A stretch of 64,000 nucleotides of DNA from Carposina sasakii (lineage: Eukaryota > Arthropoda > Insecta > Lepidoptera > Carposinidae): positions 496,001 to 560,000 of the forward strand of contig CP053175.1 of the NCBI GenBank assembly GCA_014607495.2, read 5' to 3'. The position numbers were made by a program, and so were the translations under genes. Under the pieces are notes generated by a model. That model was not told the DNA's origin, searched no databases, and saw only the letters and a program-made list of their open reading frames with translations. Below are positions 45,003 through 57,000 of the stretch, piece by piece; within the stretch, counting starts at the first letter, position 1; the number at the start of each line of letters is the position of its first letter.

Positions 45003-48000
45003 CTGTGAATAGAAATTGTTTTATAATGTAGATGCCCTGCCTATAGTTATGTTACTTACTATTACTGCGACCATTTATGAGATTTTGAATACTTAATAAA
45101 TAAAAAAAAGTAATTTAATAAAAATTCACACACTTCAAAACACATTAACCTAGTCCCACATTAAGATCCCTAAGGTCTTGTGTCGTGGGTACTAAGCAAC
45201 GGTATATAAACAGATAAGTATAGAAACAGCCATGACTCGGAAACAAACATTGATATTCATCATATCAATGTTTGCACTGGAAGATAATTGATTATTGTTT
45301 AGCAAAAAGTGATGAAATTTCCAAATGATAAACTTACTTAATTCCTCAGCTAATTCCACTCGGCGGCCGGATAGTAGCTTTGTCTTTAATTCTTGATCTG
45401 ATGACATCTGCAAATGAGAAAATTATATTAAATGCATTTACATACATACATTATCTATCTATACATATAATAAAAATGTAACGGATCGCTGTCTGTACAT
45501 GGAAGATATATGAGAAAAAATATTAAAGGAGACCTTTATCAACGCAATAGTACCCAAAATAATGATTTTTGGAATTTTTGTCTGTGCGTTTGTGCACGCT
45601 AATCTCAGAAACGGCTGAACCGATTTCGATGCAGTTTTCAGGAATATATTGTGAGAGGTCCCACTTAATATATAGGCTACTTTTTATCCCGGGAAAATGT
45701 TTTTATCCCGGATAATTTCGACATTTTGTTTTTTCTGTAGTCCACGCGGACGGAGTCGCCGGCGTCCACTAGTACACAATATGTTCGCAAAATTGGCTAT
45801 ATCCTGCCTAAGGTTTGATACCATAGTGGTCAAAAATAATGTCTAATATCCTAGAATGCGATATCAAAGTTTCCCACGACGATTGGAATATACAGAATGT
45901 TTGTTGGTTGCCACTGTTTACGACTGTTTAATTTATGGTTAGAGCGAAAGCATGGTTTGCGAGAGGTCGTGAGTTCAAATCTCACTTTATTTTCTTTATA
46001 GAATATCATAACTCAACTTTGAACCTTAATATCTTGGAAACCAGACACTTCCCAATGTATGCTTCCATCCACGGAAAAAAATGTTCGTGATAATTACGAG
46101 AATGCGTTAGTATTCGGAAACGTTGATGACAAAAAAGCACCCTGTATACATGGATCAAACAATAACTAGCGTCCCGATGTATCCACTGACCTCGTCTAGC
46201 ACGTCCCGTAGCTCGCGGTCCAATCGCGCCGCCTCCCTATTGGCTATCTGCTGTCGCAGCGCACTGGCTGTAGTGCGCAGCGCTTGCTGCACGCGCCAGA
46301 ACATCACCAGCTCGCAGCACTCCTTCTGGAAACGACGATGGCCGTTAGCCAGCGAGATCATCCCACTGCTGATGCCGCATCCCACTTCTGATGTCACATC
46401 CCACTTCTGATGTTATTAGTCTGGGTGGTATCAGAAGTGGGATTCGTGACATTTATTTATGACATCGCATAACATTACAGTAGTTAGTTAGTTCGTTTTA
46501 CCGGGTATTTTCTGCACTAAGCTTCTATTATAAGTGAGGCCATAAAATTAATTACAGTAGTTACACCAATGTTTTATGCAATCCAAATGGCACGTCAGAG
46601 GTGGGATTCGTGTAAATCAGAATAACTATTTAATTACTTACCCCATTTTCGTTTTGTTGACTGTACAAATAGAAGCTTTTCTTGCAATCGCGCGCTCTCA
46701 CTTGCGCCCTTTCTAAGAAGTTTCTGAAATGAAAATTTATGAATACTTTAAGTTTTTTTACTTTGGACTCATATTATTGTTTCATTCGTTTTGTCATAAA
46801 TTTATCTTTTAGACTCTACTAGCTGACCCGGCAAACGTTGTTTTGCCATGTAAAAGGGGTTGATCCTAGAGGGGTGAAAATTCATGCTTGTATGTATTTT
46901 TGTATGCTGTATCATAAAAAAATTAAAACAAAAATTTTGTAAAAAAACAAAAATTAGGATTGGACCACCCTTAACATTTTGGGGGGATGAAAAATAGATG
47001 TTGTCCGATTCTCCACCCTAACCGATATGCATGCTAAGATTTACGAAAATCGGTCGAGCCGTTTCGGAGGATTTTTTAAGGCCTAATTAAACGAAGTAAA
47101 CTATTTTTTTTCCTGATAACATGAAAAACTAAAACCTTTATCTTTATTTGTCCGATCCTATCGGACAAAGGTAATGACTTTGTCGTACAGCCTTGATATG
47201 GTTTTTTTTATATATATTTAATATAAAGTTTTATAAATTTATTTTTCTTCTAATAATTTAACAATTAATAACTAATGTATATTTTTAATATTTATTTATC
47301 TGAAAAAATAATAATTTTACATTTCTAAACTAATATGTAGGTATTAACATTTTTTATTTTATATTTTGATTGAGGGTATAAAAATGATTTGCAATACATT
47401 GGTTTTAGTTGTTAGTTAGTTGGTTCGGTAGATAGAACTAACATGGAAAACTAATCCTGATGATGCCACGGGTGTTGGCGAAACATATGTCGATTAAAGT
47501 TTTAGTTGGTTTTCGGATTAGCAGCTATGTATTTATGGTTGCATGCTAGGTGCTTGGATCTGGCTTCTCGTTGCGACTGTAGTGTCTTGTGTTCGTGATC
47601 ATGAGTAGGCAGATCCGAGGGTCAGCGGAGGGTATAGGGCCCGATCTCTCAATAGACATGGTATCAATATTTGCCTGGCTGTTACAAACACCCTGCATGT
47701 GTCTGACGATGCGGACTCACTTCATGTGCAGCACGGCCCAGGCGTCGCGGATGGCGTCGTTGTCGACGTCGACACCGCTACGACGCAGGTTGTCGCGGAC
47801 GGCCGCTAGTGCGTCGTACGTAAGCACAGCTCGCACGTCTCCCAGCCGCGTCAGCTCGCCCAGCACCGCACGCTGCTGCGTCTGCGTCGGCGTCGGGGAG
47901 CGCCACTGCAGCCAGCGCTCCTTCACGCCGGGACCTGGGGGTGTTGGTTCGTGTGAGGGGGATGGAATAGATAAACACCAATTTATAGGTACTTACAATA

Positions 48001-51000
48001 CGATTCTTGTCAAATGACAGTTTATTTATTCGCGCCATCTAGCGCTTATTAAAGTAGGCTTTCTGCGCCATCTACCACAAGTTAGTAACAACGAAGTCCA
48101 TGGGCATTGTTATGCATTTTGTGCGACCGACGGTGACTAGGTTCGAGCGCGGTTGACAAAATGTCGCTAGGATAGATAACTTGCGAATATACGATATATG
48201 AAAAAAGGTCGTCGAATCATTTTCTCCATAATAATCCAGAATAATCTCAATAAAGGAAACAATTCTATTATAAGATAAATTAGGACACGAAAATGAAACG
48301 TAACGTAATAAACAGAACGAAAAACCTGTGGCAGAAAAAAATCTCCACAGCGTCTCAACGACCAAGAAAAGGTAAGGGAAACTGTGTCGATACAGTTTTT
48401 TTTTTTTGGGTAGATTTCTGAAATTAAATCGATGATATTGATAATGATGATGAATGGAAACGCCGGGAAATCCTCAAAAACGAGTGCATTTACTTATGAC
48501 ATTATAAATTTTACTATAACACTATCAAGTCACGGGTGAAGTGGTGATACAATAATAGGTGTTACATCACTAGTTACGCACACTCACCAGCGAGCTGACG
48601 CAGCAGGGCGTGGCTGCGGGCCAGGCGCTCCTGCAGGGCGGTGTCCATGACACGTCACCAGTGACGCATCACTAGTGACACACACTCACCAGCGAGCTGA
48701 CGCAGCAGGGCGTGGCTGCGGGCCAGGCGCTCCTGCAGGGCGGTGTCCATGACACGTCACCAGTGTTGCATCACTAGTGACACACACTCACCCGCGAGCT
48801 GACGCAGCAGGGCGTGGCTGCGGGCCAGACGCTCCTGCAGGGCGGTGTCCATGACACGTCACCAGTGACGCATCACTAGTGACACACACTCACCCGCGAG
48901 CTGACGCAGCAGGGCGTGGCTGCGGGCCAGACGCTCCTGCAGGGCGGTGTCCATGACACGTCACCAGTGACGCATCACTAGTGACACACACTCACCCGCG
49001 AGCTGACGCAGCAGGGCGTGGCTGCGGGCCAGACGCTCCTGCAGGGCGGTGTCCATGACACGTCACCAGTGACGCATCACTAGTGACACACACTCACCCG
49101 CGAGCTGACGCAGCAGGGTGTGGCTGCGGGCCAAACGCACCTGCAGGGCGGTGTCCATGACACGTCACCAGTGACGCATCACTAGTGACACACACTCACC
49201 AGCGAGCTGACGCAGCAGGGCGTGGCTGCGGGCCAGGCGCTCCTGCAGGGCGGTGTCCATGACACGTCACCAGTGACGCATCACTAGTGACACACACTCA
49301 CCCGCGAGCTGACGCAGCAGGGTGTGGCTGCGGGCCAGACGCTCCTGCAGGGCGGTGTCCATGACACGTCACCAGTGACGCATCACTAGTGACACACACT
49401 CACCCGCGAGCTGACGCAGCAGGGTGTGGCTGCGGGCCAGACGCACCTGCAGGGCGGTGTCCATGACACGTCACCAGTGACGCATCACTAGTGACACACA
49501 CTCACCCGCGAGCTGACGCAGCAGGGTGTGGCTGCGGGCCAGACGCTCCTGCAGGGCGGTGTCCATGACACGTCACCAGTGACGCATCACTAGTGACACA
49601 CACTCACCCGCGAGCTGACGCAGCAAGGTGTGGCTGCGGGCCAGGCGCTCCTGCAGGGCGGTGTCCATGAACTCGTAGGCCTGGTCCCAGGCCAGACGTG
49701 ATGCTACCATGCGGTCTTGCAGGGCGTTCACTTGAAGTACTCGAAGCACCTGCAATGTTAGGGTTTCGTCAAATGAGAGCTTATTTGTTTATCTTGTATG
49801 TATCATCGTCAGCCTAATTGCAGTCTACTGCTGGACTGCTGCCTTCCCCAGAGCACGCCACCAGGCTTTATCTCCTGTTTGCACCATCCAGTCACTATCA
49901 GCCGCCCATTTTAAATCATCGGTCCATCTGTTCGGAGGGCGTCTCCGCTCATCATTCTCAGCCTTGAGAAGTCCACAGCTGAACATAGGCCCCAACATCC
50001 TCAATTCCTCGAGGTCGGAAGCGGCCTGCATCCAACCTCGGCCCGCGACCTTGGCCAGGACGTCCGTCCATCTCGCGGGAGGTCTTCCCACGCCGTATTA
50101 CAGTATTACTATAAAATTGTAGATAAACAAAAATAACTTACATCCTGAGCCCTCTCCTCCCAATGATGCCTCTCCAGCGCCCTCTCGACGCTCTCCTTCT
50201 TCAGTTCAGCACAGATGTCGTCAGCGTCTTCACTCTTACTCATCAGCTCTAAGAATTCCTGCTTAAGGGCATCTCTGCCTGCGCGAATGGATTCTGATGC
50301 TAGAGTGGACTCGGCCCATTCGCGCAGTTTTATGTCCACTGCTGTGTTGAATTTGTCTGAAAATACGAGGCTTCACTAGAATACATCAGCTGCATCTTGT
50401 TCCGTGTAGCGTTTTTCCACTAGACGAAACGACAACGAATTTCGTCATCGAATGGAGAGGGCCGTGTCGTGGTGGTGTCGTCCAATGGAAAAACGAGTCA
50501 AACTATTTCATACATTTTTGCTTCCAAAAAAGCCGTGGTCGTGTGGTTATCGTGGTAAAACGCCCTATGTCGTAAGAGTCGACTGACTTTTCTCTACATA
50601 ATTAAAAAAGTGAAGTCATGGTATCAATATTTGCCTGGCTGTCACAAACACCCTGTACGTATGTATGTTCCGGATTATATACATTCCACGTTTCGATGTA
50701 GCTACTACTAACTAGCTACCTATGATCGGTAGTCAAAATCACATGGTCCTTCGAGCCGGATATGTGACCAATAAATGTTTCTTCTTTTCAAGAGCTGTTA
50801 TAAACTACCCTATCGGAACAACCATTGTATGAACGTGTATGAAATCTTACTAGTATCGATATCATAGGGGTCCATCCACATTTCCACGTTGGTGACGTCA
50901 TCGCCATACCCTTGTGACGGACGGTATCGGATCTGTCGCGGGGTGAGGAGCGCTGCGGGGAAGGGAGGGGCGAGGTCAGGAGGGGGAGGGAAGATGGCCA

Positions 51001-54000
51001 TTAAGCGTCACTGATGTAAAGGGGGAGGGGGTTATTCTTGTGGAAATAAACCATTCGAAAATTGATGCTATAGTTGTCTTTAAGCTCCATTTACATGATA
51101 GCATTTTCTTGAGAACATATAATCACGCCTCTATCCCTTACGGGGTAGACAGAGCATCAAGGGCCGATAGAACCACATGGTGCCACTTCTGAGGGTATAG
51201 TTGAGATGTACAAGTTCGGTAGTAGTGACAGGCGGTCAGCCCATCGCCTACAAAACACCAAGACCCTCTTGTCCCTCTACTGACTTGTACAGTATGCCCG
51301 GGAAGAGAAGCAGCTGTAGTATCACACGTTTTTTTTTCACTCCCAGAGCAGCATAGAAGAATATAGAGAACATGCAAGAGTAATTGATCGATTGTAAACC
51401 TACCGCTATCATCTTGCGCCGCATACGCAGACTGTATATAGATGTCGTCCAGCACTTTCTCCTTGACGTTCTCCCACAGCACGGCCTGCACTCGTCTCTC
51501 CCAGACCGCCCCGGCCACACCGGACAGCTCCGCGGACTGGTCCAGTAGTTCTGCGCGTGCGCGGTCGAATAATTCGTCGCGGTCTAACTCGCGCTGTCTG
51601 CGAGAGATACATACATTATGTCTATTTATTTAGGCTTACTAACTATGTATGCATATACAGGGTGTAAAAAGACAACAATGTTTTTTTAATACCTCGTATT
51701 CTTTGTAAAGTTACTATCATTTTCTTCTATGGAACCAACCCTGGGAGACGACAAAAAAAATATGAAAAAATACTGTCATTTTATTGCAAGCAATGTATTC
51801 GTTTGATACTCAAACTAACAAATGTACCTACATAACTAACATTTTGACATGGTATCTTTGAAAAAAATGTTTGTTAACCGATTTCAGAAAACTTTGGACC
51901 TCAATATCTTGGAAACTCGATTTCAGATGAATTTATGTAAAAAAATTATAATATTAATGTAACTTTGGACCTCAATATCTTGGAAACCCGTGGTTTCCCA
52001 GGGGTGGTTCCGTAAAAAAAATGATCGTGATGTTACAAAGAATACGAGGTATTAAAAGAACAAAGTGGTCTTTTTACACCCAATAGACACGCCCATTACC
52101 CTCCAAAGAGGGCAGAAGTTAGTCAATTAAGGCAATAAGATTGTCTTAAACAGGGATTAAGGTTGTACAAACAGGAAGTGTTCATCTGTTGATGCAGGGC
52201 TTCACTAGAATACATCAGCTGCATCTCTTTCCGTGCATGTCGCAAGAGTCGACTAAGGAACTCGGGGGCGTTCTCTCAGGTGATAAGGTAGCAACTTGTA
52301 CCTAATCTTTTACATCTATCCCTGCTTTGCTTAGCGTGGCTCTACGGCATCCATCAAGATCCTGGATTTCTGACTACCCCGTTTGGTCTAACGCATCATC
52401 ACATAGCCTAAACCGCAGATATCAGAAACCTGAAACTTGGAAGATGGTGTTCTTTATATGACGTAGGCATCCGATAAAAAAGGCTTTCCCGAAAATGCCA
52501 TGGCAAAATTGGGAAGTAACGGTGCTTCTAAAGTTTACGTCTACGAAGTGGGTAGCCGCTAATTTATTATCTTCTTCTTCTTCTTCAGCCTATTGTAGTC
52601 CACTGCTGGACGTAGGCCTCCCACAGGGCACGCCACAAGGCTACTGCCACAGGGGGGTTTTGCCCATAGTCACCACGCACATGCAGGTTGGTGACAATTT
52701 ATTATACAGGGTGTTTTTTCGTTTCCACCCTTAACGAAGGGTACGTACTCTATACATCAAATAAAGTAAGGTTATACAAAAAAAAGCCGGGAAACGATGT
52801 AATTATTTTTGATTTTTTTTAAATTACTTTTACCGAAATTTATAGTGTCCAGTGTTTATGATTTTTCATAGACATATATTAATTATTTCTCGTGAAAACA
52901 ATCTTACTACGCGCATCTATGTGCATCTATGCAGAAAAACGCAGTCTATTTACTCAACTTAGGACCCTAATATCTTGGAATCCAGACACTTCCCAGGTAT
53001 GCTCCAATGGAGAAAAAATTATCATGATGATGAGGAGATTCCGTAGTTTTCGGGAAGGTTGACGACCAAAAATCACCCTGTATTGTAACGAGCGTCCACA
53101 TTGGCTCACTGAATGGCATCACTCAAATTGAGGCAGTACTCATCTAGAACAATATGTTACTTTATTTAATTTAGAGTAGGTACATACTAACCTGGGATAA
53201 GTGTTCTTCCACTCAGTCTCCGCGTTGAATCGCATCGCTTTAAACGCGTCCGCCTGCTGTTCCACCGACGCACGAACCATACGCCAGAAACATGACGACA
53301 CCGCCAGCGACAGGTTACGTGTCGTCACCTGCGACGGCGTGACGAGTCCGTCACTGCAACACATGTACACATATACATAATACAGAAACATGACGACACC
53401 GCCAGCGACAGGTTACGTGTCGTCACCTGCGACGGCGTGACGAGTCCGTCACTGCAACACATGTACACATATACATAATACAGAAACATGACGACACCGC
53501 CAGCGACAGGTTACGTGTCGTCACCTGCGACGGCGTGACGAGTCCGTCACTGCAACACATGTACACATATACATAATACAGAAACATGACGACACCGCCA
53601 GCGACAGGTTACGTGTCGTCACCTGCGACGGCGTGACGAGTCCGTCACTGCAACACATGTACACATATACATAATACAGAAACATGACGACACCGCCAGC
53701 GACAGGTTACGTGTCGTCACCTGCGACGGCGTGACGAGTCCGTCACTGCAACACATGTACACATATACATAATACAGAAACATGACGACACCGCCAGCGA
53801 CAGGTTACGTGTCGTCACCTGCGACGGCGTGACGAGTCCGTCACTGCAACACATGTACACATATACATAATACAGAATACAGAAACATGACGACACCGCC
53901 AGCGACAGGTTACGTGTCGTCACCTGCGACGGCGTGACGAGTCCGTCACTGCAACACATGTACACATATACATAATACAGAAACATGACGACACCGCCAG

Positions 54001-57000
54001 CGACAGGTTACGTGTCGTCACCTGCGACGGCGTGACGAGTCCGTCACTGCAACACATGTACACATATACATAATACAGAAACATGACGACACCGCCAGCG
54101 ACAGGTTACGTGTCGTCACCTGCGACGGCGTGACGAGTCCGTCACTGCAACACATGTACACAATACAGAAACATGACGACACCGCCAGCGACAGGTTACG
54201 TGTCGTCACCTGCGACGGCGTGACGAGTCCGTCACTGCAACACATGTACACATATACATAATACAGAAACATGACGACACCGCCAGCGACAGGTTACGTG
54301 TCGTCACCTGCGACGGCGTGACGAGTCCGTCACTGCAACACATGTACACATATACATAATACAGAAACATGACGACACCGCCAGCGACGGCGTGACGAGT
54401 CCGTCACTGCAACACATGTACACATATACATAATACAGAAACAAGATGACACCGCGCAGTAACCCAGCGCCTTCATCGGTGACAGTTAGCACTCACCGGA
54501 ACAGTTTGGACGAGCGGAAGAACCGCTCCTCGTACTCGCGGATACTCTGTATGCTGTCGTCCTTGCGACTCCTGCCTGTTACCACCGCGTAGTAACCCAG
54601 CGCCTTCATCGGGAAGAGCTTGCCTTCGAGGATGCGACGGATCTGATGGAGGAAGAGATTTCGTCACTTACTTATACGTCAACGTTCCCGAAAACTACGG
54701 AATCTCCTCATCATAACGATCATTTTTCTCCATGGAATCATACCTGATAAGTGTCTGGTTCCCAAGATATTAGGGTCCAAAGTTGAGTAAAAAATTTACA
54801 TCGTTTCCCAGCATTTTTTTTGGCATAACCTTACTTTAATTGATGTATACGCACCCTTCGTTAAGGGTGGCAACGAAAAAACAACCTGTATACACACGGT
54901 TGTGTGCCGGGCATAGATTGGCCAGAATCGCAAGATCTCTTAGAAACTGATATGGGGTTTAATAAAAGACTGTATAAATCTGAATAAACTATTTTAGTCC
55001 CCCACTCACCCCGTTTCCAGAAAGTGGGCAGCAGCGCCTCCCGTACAGACAACATAGTCTAAAAAGCACACTGCGGTCACTAACCCGTCTGCCCAGCGTG
55101 GTGACTATGGGCAAAACCTTCCTATGGCAGTAGCCTTGTGGCGTGGAGGCCTACGTCCAGCAGTGGACTGCAATAGGCTGAAGAAGACTCACCCGGTTAG
55201 GGTTAGTGAGGTTTTCCTCAGCCAGGTCGACCTTGGTCAGCACGAAGATAGTTCTCTTCCCGCTCGGGTCACACGAGGATACCAGGTCCGTTACGTTGCT
55301 GCGCTCTGCGTCTACTGAACCATCCTGCACATGAAACACTTGTTCAAATATCGTCACTTCAATATTTCATACTAGCGGCCCTCCCACGACTTTATCCCGG
55401 TGAGGGAGTAAAACGCCTGTGCGAAGTCGGGGCGGGTCTCTAGTTACAAATAGAAACCTTCTTGAACTTGAACATCATCATCTTCCTGCCCTAATACGCG
55501 CAATGTTTTCTTTCGGAAGTCACATTGCCAAATACTTGGCATTTGTTTTACGTCCGGCTGCGTGTCTGACGCCAACCCTCCCCAGGGTGACAATTTTAGA
55601 AAAATTCGTAAATGAAATAAATTCAGTGGCACCGTAGGAGGCCCATGACACAGTTTTCTTACTCATACGACCTAATCCGATCAAATTAAAAAAAAATATT
55701 CACTATTTCGGAGTTGGTCCCATAGTAAAAGTTGTTTCTTTTCATCTACCTAGTTTCGTGTCAAAAGATAATCACTAATTTTGAAAAGACCTTGTTGCGG
55801 CTTCTACTAATTTTAATTATTTATTATATTGTTTTAAATTAATCGACGACGCCTGTAACTTAAAATTTTAGTTCCTAGCAAATTTGCTTATAGTTTTCAT
55901 CAGGCGTTAAATGTATTCTCATTATAAGATAGTTACACATTGTATTGTGAGCTTCTTCTACCTTTGTCCGCCATTCGGACCACACGTTTGTTAACCTATA
56001 CTAATTCAAAATTAAAGTCATGTTACTCGTATAGACTTGTGGATTTTATTTAAATCTTGAAAATCTATCGTTCCTGAAGGAACAGACCTTATATAACACT
56101 GTAATTTTACCTGTATACACAGTATGATGGCGTTAGGGTTGTCCATGTATTGTTTACCTGTATACACAGTATGATGGCGTTAGGGTTGTCCATGTATTGT
56201 TTACCTGTATACACAGTATGATGGCGTTAGGGTTGTCCATGTATTGTTTACCTGTATACACAGTATGATGGCGTTAGGGTTGTCCATGTATTGTTTACCT
56301 GTATACACAGTATTATGATGGCGTTAGGGTTGTCCATGTATTGTTTACCTGTATACACAGTATGATGGCGTTAGGGTTGTCCATGTATTGTTTACCTGTA
56401 TACACAGTATGATGGCGTTAGGGTTGTCCATGTATTGTTTACCTGTATACACAGTATTATGATGGCGTTAGGGTTGTCCATGTATTGTTTACCTGTATAC
56501 ACAGTATGATGGCGTTAGGGTTGTCCATGTATTGTTTACCTGTATACACAGTATTATGATGGCGTTAGGGTTGTACATGAATTGTTTACCTGTATACACA
56601 GTATGATGGCGTTAGGATTGTCCATGTATTGTTTGATCATCTGTTTGATAGCATCGCGAGTGTCAGCCGCCATGTCCACTGTTTGTGTCTGAGGACAAAC
56701 AAAAACATTGATTAAATAACCTTACTTATATATTTTTAAAAATCCAGATTTAGTAAAACATACATAAAAAATTTATCCACCCCAGTCTCACTTTCATTTA
56801 TCTATACATATAATAAAAATGTAACGGATCGCTGTCTGTAGATGGAAGATATAGTTACGAGAAAAAATATTATAGGAGACCTTTATCAACGCAATAGAAC
56901 CCAAAACGATGATTTTTGGAATTTTTGTCTGTTTGTGCGTTTGTGCACGCTAATCTTAGAAACGGTTGAACCGATTTCGATGCAGTTTTCAGGAATATAT

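Noticed and set aside
48072..48365. Minus-strand frame next to the orphan module as a fifth ZAD gene
   Set aside because: No ZAD cysteine pairs and no zinc fingers in it.
53717..54272. Repetitive minus-strand open frames with [21 protein letters not shown] repeats
   Set aside because: These read straight through the 98-bp array, mixing duplicated exon J with intron sequence. They are products of the minisatellite, not a repeat protein.
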